DNA of 64,000 bases from Fusobacterium massiliense (GCF_900095705.1 NZ_LT608327.1:1-64000); one strand, 5' to 3'. Counted from the stretch's first letter, positions 44,637 to 53,747 are shown. A program made the numbers and translations. Notes: generated by a model from the sequence alone, not told the origin.

Positions 44637-44687
44637 AGTCTCTGATGTTTATTGAGCTCGTAGAACTCATACGGCTATCAAGAGACT
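44637..44687 (+). repeat. hairpin repeat copy 19 (internal deletion)
   Basis: AGTCTCTGATGT joined to TTTATTGAGCTCGTAG and the full right arm; about 25 bases between two TGT triplets are missing, removing the inner left arm. Outer helix still pairs. Confidence 0.85.
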
Positions 44688-44767
44688 TTATTTTATAACA
44701 ATTATATAACAATAGTGATTTCTTAGCAATATTAAGAATAAAAATACAAAATAAAAATTTATTTTTA

Positions 44768-44831
44768 TTGACAAAAAATAAAACTACTGCTATTATAATA
44801 AGTGACTACTCGGTCATTGACTGGCTGGTCA
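44768..44831 (+). promoter_or_regulatory. tetR-RND promoter with two palindromic operators
   Basis: -35 TTGACA (44768-44773), 17-bp spacer, -10 TATTAT (44791-44796) with TGC upstream. Immediately downstream are two palindromes of the form TGAC-N6-GTCA, TGACTACTCGGTCA (44803-44816) and TGACTGGCTGGTCA (44818-44831), 15 bp apart and covering the start point. Placement is that of TetR autorepression. Confidence 0.75.
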
Positions 44832-44850
44832 TAGTTGTGTAGTGAAAATT

Positions 44851-44926
44851 AGTCTCTGATGTCCGTATTAGTTCGAAGAGCCTGTGTTTACTGAGCTTGT
44901 AAAACTCATACGGCTATCAAGAGACT
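44851..44926 (+). repeat. hairpin repeat copy 20, tetR leader
   Basis: Full class I copy between the operators and the tetR gene, so it must be transcribed in the 5' leader of the efflux operon. It is open in the tetR frame and yields the false start MFTELVKLIRLSRDS. Confidence 0.92.
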
Positions 44927-44931
44927 CCATT

Positions 44932-45609
44932 ATGTTATATATAGAAAGGAGTTGCATTACAATAAATAAGAATATTGATAAGAAACATTTAATTTTAGAA
45001 AAAGCAAAAGATATGATAATTTCCGATGGTTATGGAAATATTTCAATTAATAAATTAACAACGGAGCTTGGTATATCAAAAGGAAGTTTTTATACTTATT
45101 TTATTTCTAAAGATGAAATGTTAAACGAAATATTAGAAGAGTATAAAAGAGAAACTATAAAATTTATAGAATATGTGAATGAGAAAACTAACTCTATACA
45201 AGAATTTATTGAAAATTCTCTTTCCTATAGTTCTTTATTTCTAGCAGAAGAAAATACTTTAAAGTTAGAAATAGTAATGCTAAATTTAAAAAGAAATTAT
45301 GAAATTTTAAATGAAGAAACTTTTAAAAAAATGAAAGAAATAGTTCACTCAATAATGGATAATATAAGAGCTAACTTATTGAAGTATATCAATGAAATAA
45401 AAATAAAAAGAGAGGATATAGAAAGATGTACAAAGCTATTATTCAGTATGATGGAATTTTATCTAGCGATGGAAAATATAGACTTTAATCAAAATAAATT
45501 TTCTGTTAAAAGTTTGGAAGAGATAAAAAAATCTTATCAAAGTAAAGAAATGAAAGATAATATAGAATTTATCAAAAACAGAATAATAGAAATTTTAATT
45601 AAAAAATAA
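44932..45609 (+). CDS. TetR/AcrR-family repressor of the RND operon
   Basis: DNA-binding regulator; helix-turn-helix region IDKKHLILEKAKDMIISDGYGNISINKLTTELGISKGSFYTYFISKDEMLNEIL, followed by an all-helical ligand domain to ~225 residues. The start is uncertain. ATG 44932 is the first ATG after the repeat but has no ribosome-binding site ahead, while AAAGGAG at 44945-44951 points to a start near 44956-44964, where the frame reads ATT ACA ATA AAT AAG; an ATA at 44962 would give the family-like (M)NKNIDKK. The longer frame from 44884 is the hairpin repeat. The gene lies 19 bases upstream of the tolC-like gene in the same direction, and two operators precede it. Confidence 0.88.
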   Translation: MLYIERSCITINKNIDKKHLILEKAKDMIISDGYGNISINKLTTELGISKGSFYTYFISKDEMLNEILEEYKRETIKFIEYVNEKTNSIQEFIENSLSYSSLFLAEENTLKLEIVMLNLKRNYEILNEETFKKMKEIVHSIMDNIRANLLKYINEIKIKREDIERCTKLLFSMMEFYLAMENIDFNQNKFSVKSLEEIKKSYQSKEMKDNIEFIKNRIIEILIKK

Positions 45610-45628
45610 AAAAATATTAGGAGGAAAA

Positions 45629-46903
45629 ATGAAAAAAATAGTGGTAACTTGTTTGTTGTTAGTAAATTTTATATCTTTTTCTAAAGAAATAACTTTAGAA
45701 CAGGCTATAGATTTATCACTTAATAATAGTAAAGAAGTTAAAATTTCGGAGAAAAATTTAGAAATCTCAAATATAAATGTAAGTAAAGCATTAAAAAATG
45801 CCTTACCATCATTAAATTATAGTGGGAGATATTCCATTGGTGAGCATGAAAGAAAAATATTACCTAAGAGTGAATCTATGTATTTAGATAGAAAAAGGGG
45901 TTATACTCAAAGTATAAGGATAGCTCAACCACTATTTGCTGGTGGAAGTATAATATCAACAATTAAAGGAGCTAAAGCTTATGAAAATATAGCTAGTTAT
46001 ACCTATTTAAAAAGCAAAATTCAAAATAGACTTGATACGATAAAAATATATTCCAATATAATAAATGCTGAAAAAAACATGGAAGCTTTAAAAAAATCTG
46101 AAAATATTTTAGAAAAAAGATATAAAAAACAAGAAGAACAATTAAAATTAAGATTAATAACAAAAACTGACTTATTAAGAACAGACTATTCATTAAAACA
46201 AATTCAATCACAAATAATAAGTAACCAAAATATGATAGACTCAAATAAAGAAAGATTGTATGTCAGAACAGGAATTGATAAAAATGAAAATCTTATCTTA
46301 AAAGATTTTGATATACCTGAAACATTAACATCACAAATAAGTTTAGACAGAGATTTAAAACAGGCAGTTGAAGAAAGTTTAACATCTAAAATAGCTTCAG
46401 AACAACATAAAGTAGCTCTTGCAACTAAAAATGCTGCTATAGGAGATATGTTACCTCAAGTTAGTGCTTTTGCTGGATATTCTACAACAGAAAGAACAAC
46501 TTTTAATAGAAGTTCTAAAGATGGAGAATGGCTAGGTGGAGTAGAAGTATCTTGGAAAGTTTTTTCTTTTGGAAAAGATTTTGATAATTATAGAGTAGCT
46601 AAATTAGAAGCAGAAAAGCAAGCTTTAAATGAAAACTCAGTAAAAGAAAATGTTGAGATTGAAGTAAAAAGTGCTTATTTAGACTTGTTGAGTCTTGAAA
46701 AACAAAAAGATTCTCAAGAAAAAGCATTGGCAGCAGCAAAACTTACATTTGAACAAGATCAAGAAAGATACGATGCAGGATTGTTATCAATAATAGATTA
46801 TTTAGATTCTGAAAATAAATATAGACAAGCAAGTATAAACTACAATAAAACTTTATTGGATTATTATTATGCTTTTGAAAAATACAGATCGTTGTTAATA
46901 TAA
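45629..46903 (+). CDS. TolC-family outer membrane efflux protein
   Basis: Outer membrane channel of a tripartite pump. A signal peptide (MKKIVVTCLLLVNFISFSKE, cleavage near residue 18) is followed by two homologous helical/strand halves characteristic of OEP domains (ITLEQAIDLSLNNSKEVKISEKNLEISNINVSKALKNALPSLNYSGRYS; then LKQAVEESLTSKIASEQHKVALATKNAAIGDMLPQVSAFAGYS). The conserved ending DQERYDAGLLSIIDYLDSENKYRQASINYNKTLLDYYYAFEKYRSL is typical. 424 residues, TAGGAGG before the ATG. Its partners are the next two genes. Confidence 0.94.
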   Translation: MKKIVVTCLLLVNFISFSKEITLEQAIDLSLNNSKEVKISEKNLEISNINVSKALKNALPSLNYSGRYSIGEHERKILPKSESMYLDRKRGYTQSIRIAQPLFAGGSIISTIKGAKAYENIASYTYLKSKIQNRLDTIKIYSNIINAEKNMEALKKSENILEKRYKKQEEQLKLRLITKTDLLRTDYSLKQIQSQIISNQNMIDSNKERLYVRTGIDKNENLILKDFDIPETLTSQISLDRDLKQAVEESLTSKIASEQHKVALATKNAAIGDMLPQVSAFAGYSTTERTTFNRSSKDGEWLGGVEVSWKVFSFGKDFDNYRVAKLEAEKQALNENSVKENVEIEVKSAYLDLLSLEKQKDSQEKALAAAKLTFEQDQERYDAGLLSIIDYLDSENKYRQASINYNKTLLDYYYAFEKYRSLLI

Positions 46904-46931
46904 ATGTAATTGATTTGAAAGGAAGGAAAAA

Positions 46932-47999
46932 ATGAAAAAAATATTGGGACTAATTCTAGCTATGAGTATATTTATAGTTGGTTGTGGAGATAAAAAAGAA
47001 AATCCTGTTGAAGAAAAAAAGATTGTAAAAAATGTAGAAGTGAATACTGTGCAAACAAGAGAAATGTCAAAACTTTTTGATTCAAGCTCTGTATGGGAAC
47101 CTTTAAATAAAATAGATTTCTCAACTAATAAAGGTGGAACAGTAGAAAAAATATATAAAAGAAATGGTGAAACAGTAAAGAAAGGAGAACTTATAGTAAA
47201 ACTATCAGATGCTCAAACTGAAGCTGACTTCTTACAAGCTAAAGCTAATTATCAAGCTGCAAGTTCTAATTATAATATAGCTAGAAATAATTATCAAAAA
47301 TTTAAAACTTTATATGACAAGCAATTAATTTCATACTTAGAGTTTGCAAATTATGAAAGTTCCTATACAAGTGCACAAGGTAGCTTAGAAGTTGCTAAAG
47401 CTACTTATATGAATGCTCAAAACAATTATTCAAAACTTGTTGCAAGAGCTGAAATTGATGGGGTAGTTGGTAACCTATTTATAAAAGAAGGAAACGATAT
47501 AGGAGCTAAACAAACTTTATTTACAATATTGAATGATAGTAAAATGCAATCTTATGTTGGAGTTACACCTGAAGCTATATCTAAAGTAAAACTAGGTGAT
47601 GAAATAAAAGTAAGAATAGATGCTCTAGGTAAAGATTATGTAGCAAAAGTTGCAGAAGTAAATCCTATTGCAGATGCAACAACTAAGAATTTTAGTGTAA
47701 AATTAAGTCTTGATAATCCAAATGGAGAAATAAAAGATGGTATGTTTGGAAAAGTTATAATTCCAGTAGGTCAATCTCAAGTGTTAAGTATAGAAGATGA
47801 GGCAGTAGTTACAAGAGATTTGTTAAATTATGTCTACAAATTAGAAAATGGAAAAGCAAAATTAATACAAGTTACTGTAGGAGCAACAAATTTACCATAT
47901 ACAGAAATTTCTTCTCCTGAAATAAAAGAAGGAGATCAAATAATTGTTAAGGGATTATTTGGGCTTCAAGATAATGATGAAGTTGAGGTGAAAAAATAA
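46932..47999 (+). CDS. RND efflux periplasmic adaptor lipoprotein
   Basis: Membrane fusion protein linking the RND pump to the TolC-like channel. 355 residues. Lipobox IFIVGC with the cysteine at 18; the lipoyl half-motifs GGTVEKIYKRNGETVKKGELIVKL and RAEIDGVVGNLFIKEGNDIG flank a ~70-residue helical hairpin (ADFLQAKANYQAASSNYNIARNNYQKFKTLYDKQ), then beta-barrel and membrane-proximal domains. The stop and the start of the pump gene share a base (TAATG), so translation is coupled. Confidence 0.94.
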   Translation: MKKILGLILAMSIFIVGCGDKKENPVEEKKIVKNVEVNTVQTREMSKLFDSSSVWEPLNKIDFSTNKGGTVEKIYKRNGETVKKGELIVKLSDAQTEADFLQAKANYQAASSNYNIARNNYQKFKTLYDKQLISYLEFANYESSYTSAQGSLEVAKATYMNAQNNYSKLVARAEIDGVVGNLFIKEGNDIGAKQTLFTILNDSKMQSYVGVTPEAISKVKLGDEIKVRIDALGKDYVAKVAEVNPIADATTKNFSVKLSLDNPNGEIKDGMFGKVIIPVGQSQVLSIEDEAVVTRDLLNYVYKLENGKAKLIQVTVGATNLPYTEISSPEIKEGDQIIVKGLFGLQDNDEVEVKK

Positions 48000-50900
48000 T
48001 GTCATTAGCTGGAATTTCGATACGTAGACCAGTTGCAACAACAATGGTAATGATATCATTTATTTTCATTGGTCTACTTTCGATGTTTTCAATGAAAAAA
48101 GAGTTAATACCAGATATAAAAGTTCCAGTTGTTACAATTTCTACAGTTTGGACTGGAGCAGTTAGTGAAGATGTGGAAACACAAATCACAAAAAAAGTAA
48201 AAGATAGTCTTTCAAATGTTGAAGCTGTTGATAAGATACAAACTGTATCTTCTTATGGAGTTTCTTCGGTTATTGTAAATTTTGATTATGGAGTTAATAC
48301 TGATGAAAAAGTTACTCAAATTCAAAGAGAAGTTTCAAAGATAGCAAACAGTTTGCCTAAAGATGCTAATACACCACTGGTTAGAAAAGTTGAAGCTGCT
48401 AGTGGTAATATGACAGCAATTATAGCATTTAATGCAAATAGTAAGACAGCTCTTACAACTTTTATTAAAGAACAATTAAAACCTAGACTTGAAAGTTTAC
48501 CTGGGGTTGGGCAAGTTGATATTTTTGGAAACCCAGAAAAGCAACTACAAATACAAGTAGATAGTGATAAATTAGCTTCATATAATTTATCTCCTATGGA
48601 ATTATATAATGTTGTAAGGACATCAGTTGCAACCTATCCTATTGGGAAATTATCAACTGGAAATAAAAATATGATAATTAGATTTATGGGAGACTTAGAT
48701 TATATAGAACAATATGAAAATATATTGATTAGTTCTAATGGAAATACTTTAAGATTAAAAGATGTAGCTAATATAGTATTAACAACAGAAGACCCTGATA
48801 ATTTAGGTTATCTTAATGGAAAAGAATCGGTTGTTGTTATGTTACAAAAATCTTCTGATGGAGATACTATAACTTTAAATAATGCAGCTTTTAAAGCTAT
48901 TGAAGAAATGAAACCATATATGCCAGCTGGGACAGAATATAGTATAGAAATGGATTCTTCTGAAAATATAAATAATTCAATTTCAAATGTTTCAAGTTCA
49001 GCTCTTCAAGGTTTAGTGTTAGCAACTATAGTACTTTTTATTTTCTTAAAAAGTTTTAGAACAACTGTATTGATATCATTAGCTCTTCCTGTTGCAATAG
49101 TATTTACATTTGCTTTCTTAGCAATGAGAGGAACAACTCTTAACTTGATTTCACTTATGGGACTTTCAATAGGTGTTGGTATGCTTACTGATAACTCCGT
49201 TGTTGTTGTGGATAATATATATCGACATATAACAGAATTAAATTCTCCTGTTATGGAAGCTGCTGAGAATGGAACGGAAGAGGTTACTTTTTCTGTTATA
49301 GCTTCTGCATTAACGACTATAGTAGTTTTTCTTCCGATATTATTTATTCCTGGACTTGCAAGAGAATTTTTTAGGGATATGTCTTATGCAATCATATTTT
49401 CAAATCTTGCTGCAATAATAGTTGCAATAACTATGATACCTATGTTGGCAAGTAGATTTTTGAATAGAAAATCTATGAAATCTGAAGATGGAAAAATATT
49501 AAAAAAAGTTAAAGAAAAATATTTGAAAATTATTAATTGGGCTTATGCACATAAGGCTAAGACAATACTTATTATGGTATTTTTATTCTTTTTCAGTATT
49601 TTAACAGGACCTAAATTATTAAAATTTGAGTTTATGCCTAAACAAGATGAAGGAAAGTACTCATTAACAGCTGAATTACAAAAAGGAACAGACTTAGAAA
49701 AGGCTCAAAGAATAGGGAAAGAATTAGAAGAAATTGTAAAAAATGATCCTCATACTCAAAGTTATATGATGTTAGTAAGTACATCGAATATTTCTGTAAA
49801 TGCTAATGTTGGAAAGAAAAATACAAGAAAAGATAGTGTATTTACAATTATGGATAATGTCAGAGAAAAAGCTTCTAAGATTTTAGATGCAAGAATATCT
49901 CTAGGTAATAGTTTTTCTGGAGGACAATCAAGAAAAGATGTTGAATTTTTATTACAAGGTTCAAATCAAGATGAAATTAAACAAGTGGGGAAAGAACTTT
50001 TACAAAAACTTCAAAGTTATAATGGAATGGTTGATATATCTTCAACTCTTGATCCGGGAATAGTTGAATTAAGAATAAATATAGATAGGGATAAAATAAG
50101 AAGTTATGGAATAAATCCGGCTGTAGTTGCTCAAACGATTAGTTACTATATGCTTGGAGGAGATAAAGCTAATCCTGCAACTTTAAAAACGGATAGTGAA
50201 GAGATAGATGTTTATATAAGATTACCTAAAGAAAAAAGAACAGATGTGAATGTTCTTGAATCTTTAAATATAAAAATTGGAGATAATAAATTTATTAAAT
50301 TATCAGATGTTGCAAGTTTACAGTATGCTGAAGGAACTTCTGAAATAAGAAAGAAAAATGGTATTTACACTGTTACTATTTCTGGAAATGATGGTGGAGT
50401 TGGTTTAAGAGCTATACAATCAAAAATAATTGAAGAATTTAAAAGTTTGAATCCTTCGTCAAGTATTTCATATAGTTGGGGAGGACAAACAGAAAATATG
50501 CAAAAAACAATGGGGCAATTATCGTTTGCATTGTCAATTTCAATTTTCTTAATATATGCTTTACTTGCAGCACAATTTGAAAGTTTCTTACTACCATTTA
50601 TAATAATAGGTTCTATTCCATTAGCGTTAATAGGAGTTATTTGGGGTCTTGTTATTTTGAGACAACCAATAGATATAATGGTAATGATAGGAGTTATTTT
50701 ACTTGCAGGAGTTGTTGTAAATAATGCTATTGTTCTTATAGATTTCATTAAAACAATGAGAATAAGAGGTTATGATAAAGAGTACTCAGTAATTTACTCT
50801 TGTGAAACAAGATTAAGACCTATACTTATGACAACAATGACAACAGTGTTAGGGATGTTACCTATGGCATTAGGACTTGGAGAAGGTTCAGAATTTTATA

Positions 50901-51070
50901 GAGGTATGGCTATAACCGTTATATTTGGATTGTCATTTTCAACAATATTAACATTGGTATTAATTCCAATACTTTATTCAGTAGTTGATGATTTTACTCA
51001 AAAGATATTAGAAAAATTTAGAAAAAAAGATAAGAAAAAAATTAAGGAAAAGGAGAAAATTGATGGATAA
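47999..51070 (+). CDS. RND-family efflux pump (HAE1/AcrB type)
   Basis: Inner-membrane proton-driven exporter, 1023 residues, standard for hydrophobe/amphiphile efflux RND proteins. TM1 (TMVMISFIFIGLLSMFSM), two large periplasmic loops, and the proton-relay segment in TM4, ISLMGLSIGVGMLTDNSVVVVDNIYRHI, with one Asp in the usual position. The second half repeats the pattern (GVILLAGVVVNNAIVLIDFI, RLRPILMTTMTTVLGMLPMALGLGEG). The C-terminal tail is highly basic (FRKKDKKKIKEKEK). Substrates are unknown; antibiotics, bile or dyes are usual for the class. The GAGGTG ahead of its ATG lies inside the adaptor gene. Confidence 0.95.
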   Translation: MSLAGISIRRPVATTMVMISFIFIGLLSMFSMKKELIPDIKVPVVTISTVWTGAVSEDVETQITKKVKDSLSNVEAVDKIQTVSSYGVSSVIVNFDYGVNTDEKVTQIQREVSKIANSLPKDANTPLVRKVEAASGNMTAIIAFNANSKTALTTFIKEQLKPRLESLPGVGQVDIFGNPEKQLQIQVDSDKLASYNLSPMELYNVVRTSVATYPIGKLSTGNKNMIIRFMGDLDYIEQYENILISSNGNTLRLKDVANIVLTTEDPDNLGYLNGKESVVVMLQKSSDGDTITLNNAAFKAIEEMKPYMPAGTEYSIEMDSSENINNSISNVSSSALQGLVLATIVLFIFLKSFRTTVLISLALPVAIVFTFAFLAMRGTTLNLISLMGLSIGVGMLTDNSVVVVDNIYRHITELNSPVMEAAENGTEEVTFSVIASALTTIVVFLPILFIPGLAREFFRDMSYAIIFSNLAAIIVAITMIPMLASRFLNRKSMKSEDGKILKKVKEKYLKIINWAYAHKAKTILIMVFLFFFSILTGPKLLKFEFMPKQDEGKYSLTAELQKGTDLEKAQRIGKELEEIVKNDPHTQSYMMLVSTSNISVNANVGKKNTRKDSVFTIMDNVREKASKILDARISLGNSFSGGQSRKDVEFLLQGSNQDEIKQVGKELLQKLQSYNGMVDISSTLDPGIVELRINIDRDKIRSYGINPAVVAQTISYYMLGGDKANPATLKTDSEEIDVYIRLPKEKRTDVNVLESLNIKIGDNKFIKLSDVASLQYAEGTSEIRKKNGIYTVTISGNDGGVGLRAIQSKIIEEFKSLNPSSSISYSWGGQTENMQKTMGQLSFALSISIFLIYALLAAQFESFLLPFIIIGSIPLALIGVIWGLVILRQPIDIMVMIGVILLAGVVVNNAIVLIDFIKTMRIRGYDKEYSVIYSCETRLRPILMTTMTTVLGMLPMALGLGEGSEFYRGMAITVIFGLSFSTILTLVLIPILYSVVDDFTQKILEKFRKKDKKKIKEKEKIDG

Positions 51071-51470
51071 TGTAAGAAATATGAATGATACAGAAAGTAC
51101 AAGTTATAAGCTGATTATGTTACATATAAATGATAGTCAAGTAAGAATGTTGGAAGATTTTTTTGCTATGATAGATATTTATTACTATACAATTGAAAGT
51201 AATGTAAAAAGAGCAATAGAAAAGAATATAAAACATCAACAAACTAAAGTTTGGCCTGGTTCAGACGCTCTTATAACTTTTCCAATAGGAGATAAAAAAT
51301 TAGATGAGCTTTTGATAAAATTAAAAACATTTAGAATGGCATTACCTAAAGGAATAGTAATGTCAGTAGCTATAATTCCATTTGAAAGAGTTATAAAAAG
51401 TTTATATAATGCAGATATTCCTATTGATAACGAACTTTTTAATGAAATTCAAGACAAATATAATGTTTAA
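51063..51470 (+). CDS. small cytosolic protein at the end of the RND operon (PII-like?)
   Basis: No firm family. 135 residues, no signal peptide or membrane segment. The order of predicted strands and helices (YKLIMLHI, helix RMLEDFFAMID, YYYTIES, ...DALITFPIGD, helix KKLDELLIKLKTF, GIVMSVAIIPFERVI) and the closing IPFERVI resemble PII/CutA-type ferredoxin-like folds that form trimers. Start ATG 51063 is chosen over TTG 51060 because AGGAG at 51051-51055 is correctly spaced. It overlaps the end of the pump gene by 8 bases, so expression is tied to the pump and a regulatory role is possible (inference). Confidence 0.65.
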   Translation: MDNVRNMNDTESTSYKLIMLHINDSQVRMLEDFFAMIDIYYYTIESNVKRAIEKNIKHQQTKVWPGSDALITFPIGDKKLDELLIKLKTFRMALPKGIVMSVAIIPFERVIKSLYNADIPIDNELFNEIQDKYNV

Positions 51471-51488
51471 AATTTTAATTTATTAATT

Positions 51489-51652
51489 AAAAATAGTTCG
51501 TTATAACCAGATTTCTTAACGATTAAAAATCAAGAGTTCGCTACAAATTTGGCAAAACTCGCTAACAAGTTAGCTCAGACACGCCAAGATTTGTTCGGCT
51601 CACTCTATTTGATTTTTAATCTAAAATCTGGAAAAATAACTCACTTATTTTT
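51489..51652. repeat. 164-bp imperfect palindrome, distinct family
   Basis: Nested arms pair over almost the full length: AAAAATA/TATTTTT ends, CCAGATTT (51507) with AAATCTGG (51624), GATTAAAAATCAA with TTGATTTTTAATC, and GAGTTCGCTACAAATTTGGC with GCCAAGATTTGTTCGGCTCA, leaving a ~30-base tip that contains GCTAAC/GTTAGC. It is unrelated to the 75-bp hairpin repeat, which follows 16 bases later. Between the RND operon and the convergent debranching-enzyme gene. Confidence 0.8.
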
Positions 51653-51668
51653 AAATTATCCAAAAGAT

Positions 51669-51742
51669 AGCCCCGATGTCCGTATTAGTTCGAAGAGCCT
51701 GTGTTTATTGAGCTCGTAGAACTCATACGGCTATCAGGGGCT
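51669..51742 (+). repeat. hairpin repeat copy 21 (re-paired outer helix)
   Basis: Class I body with outer helix AGCCCC/GGGGCT instead of AGTCTCT/AGAGACT: both strands changed to C/G together. Inner helix CCGTAT/ATACGG intact. Between convergent genes. Confidence 0.92.
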
Positions 51743-51774
51743 TATAATATAGTTTTAAAAAGATAAAAATTTAA

Positions 51775-53709
51775 TTATTTAGCTATCATTATAATAGAAG
51801 ACCTAGGAGCTAAATTATAATGAGAGTTATTAAACTCTTTTTCTAAAAAATTATCTTTATTTGTCTTTGAAGTATCTGTCAATAAAAACCATTTTTTATT
51901 TTCAAGTTTAGGCAATTCAAAGTTTAAGCCATCAGTATAAGAGTTTAACGCAATATAAAATTCTTTATCTTCATCTAAATCTTTTATTTGAAAAGCAATA
52001 GAAAGTGAATAGTAGCTTAAATCAGGTTGATTTAAGTTTACTCCATGCAAAAACAATTCCTTATTAAATTCCCAAGGTCGATCTTTTCTAAAGGTAGAAT
52101 ATTTTTTTCTAAAATTTATCATATTTTTAGTAAAAGAGAAAATATCTTCAAAATCTTTTTTTCTATTCCAATCGAACCAAGTTGTAATATTATCTTGACA
52201 ATAAGCATTATTATTTCCATTTTGTGTTCTGGCAATTTCATCTCCCATAAGTATCATTGGTATACCTTGAGAAATAAAAAGAATCAATAACATATTTTTT
52301 AATTGTTGTTTTCTTATACTTAATATTTCAAGATTATTTGTTTTACCTTCAAAACCATAATTATATGAGTTGTTATTATTTTCTCCATCTCGATTATTTT
52401 CACCGTTTTCAAGATTATGTTTTTCATTATAACTAAGTAAATCCCACATAGTGAAACCATCATGACAAGTTATAAAATTAATACTTGAAGAAGTGCTTTT
52501 AGAATTTCTAAAAACATCTAAACTTCCAGTTAATCTCCTTGTTAAATCTTCAACTTGACCAAATTCACCTTTGATAAATTTCCTAATAGTATCTCTATAA
52601 ATACCATTCCATTCACTCCAAGAATTTGGAAATTTTCCAACAAAGTAGCCACCAATATCCCAACTTTCAGATATTAGTCTAGCTTGGGATAATATAGGGT
52701 GTTCAGCAAGTTCTTTAAGAATAGAGTTTTCAATCCAGTGCCCTTTATCATCTCTACCTAAAATAGAAGCTAAATCAAATCTAAAACCATCAACATTTAA
52801 ATCTAGATAACAATAAAGTAAAGAATCTATAATCATATCTTTTGCAATTTTATGATTACAATTTAATGTATTTCCACAACCAGATAAATTTAAATAATCA
52901 GCTTTTTCATTTTTAGAGTAAAAAACATCATCGGCTAAAATTTTAAAATTATATTCCGGCATATTAAGACCAGATTCTGCTGTATGGTTATAAACAAGGT
53001 CTAAAATTACTTCGATTCCATTTTTATGAAGCTCGGAAACTAAATTTTTAAATTCTTTAATTTCATTAAAAGAATTCAAATTTTTATCAGAAGAATATTT
53101 CTTAGATAAAGCAAAAAAATTGATTGGATTGTATCCCCAAACATTTCTTAAAGTATCTCCATTTGGAGTTTTATTTTTTACTAAATCATCAAATTCAAAA
53201 ACTGGTAAAAATTCAATACAATTTACTCCAAGATTTTTTAAATAAGGTATTTTTTCTATAAATCCAGAGTAAGTTCCTCTATTATTGATATTAGAATTTT
53301 TATTTTTTGTAAAAAGTCCTATATGAGTTTCATAAATAATTAAATCTTTTTTGTTTTTTAAGTTTTTTTTCAAAGGAAAATTTTCTTCACTTTTTATAAC
53401 GATAGCTTTTTTGTCTAAGATATTTGAATTTCCAGTAAAAGCTAAAGCATAAGGGTCAAGTACAATTTTATTATCAATATTCCAATTGTATAAAGTTCCC
53501 TCCTTGATATTATCTATGCTAATGCTCCAAATATTTCCAAATTTATTTTCATTTTCAGATAATTTATATACTTTTTTAGGTAAATTATCTTCAACATTTT
53601 CATAAAGATAAAGAAAAATATCGTCTTTTTTTTCAGAATAATAATATATAGAAAAAGTACAAACATTATCTTTTAAATAAGCACCTAGTTTTAAATCATA
53701 TTTACTCAT
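51775..53709 (-). CDS. glycogen debranching enzyme, GlgX/isoamylase type (GH13)
   Basis: Hydrolyses alpha-1,6 branches of glycogen or maltodextrin. 644 residues: N-terminal beta-sandwich (CBM48-like, KLGAYLKDNVCTFSIYYYS...LYNWNI), then the GH13 barrel with region I VILDLVYNHTAE, region II DGFRFDLASILG (nucleophile Asp), region III LISESWD (acid/base Glu) and region IV FITCHDGFTMWDLL, plus the GlgX loop NEKHNLENGENNRDGENNNNSYNYG. A late beta-domain ends APRSSIIMIAK. No other glycogen genes are in the window. Its minus-strand -10 is at 53748-53753. Whether it acts on glycogen or imported dextrin is not visible. Confidence 0.92.
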   Translation of the reverse strand: MSKYDLKLGAYLKDNVCTFSIYYYSEKKDDIFLYLYENVEDNLPKKVYKLSENENKFGNIWSISIDNIKEGTLYNWNIDNKIVLDPYALAFTGNSNILDKKAIVIKSEENFPLKKNLKNKKDLIIYETHIGLFTKNKNSNINNRGTYSGFIEKIPYLKNLGVNCIEFLPVFEFDDLVKNKTPNGDTLRNVWGYNPINFFALSKKYSSDKNLNSFNEIKEFKNLVSELHKNGIEVILDLVYNHTAESGLNMPEYNFKILADDVFYSKNEKADYLNLSGCGNTLNCNHKIAKDMIIDSLLYCYLDLNVDGFRFDLASILGRDDKGHWIENSILKELAEHPILSQARLISESWDIGGYFVGKFPNSWSEWNGIYRDTIRKFIKGEFGQVEDLTRRLTGSLDVFRNSKSTSSSINFITCHDGFTMWDLLSYNEKHNLENGENNRDGENNNNSYNYGFEGKTNNLEILSIRKQQLKNMLLILFISQGIPMILMGDEIARTQNGNNNAYCQDNITTWFDWNRKKDFEDIFSFTKNMINFRKKYSTFRKDRPWEFNKELFLHGVNLNQPDLSYYSLSIAFQIKDLDEDKEFYIALNSYTDGLNFELPKLENKKWFLLTDTSKTNKDNFLEKEFNNSHYNLAPRSSIIMIAK

Positions 53710-53747
53710 AATATTTCCTTATATTTCCTTTTAAAATTTTTATTTTA

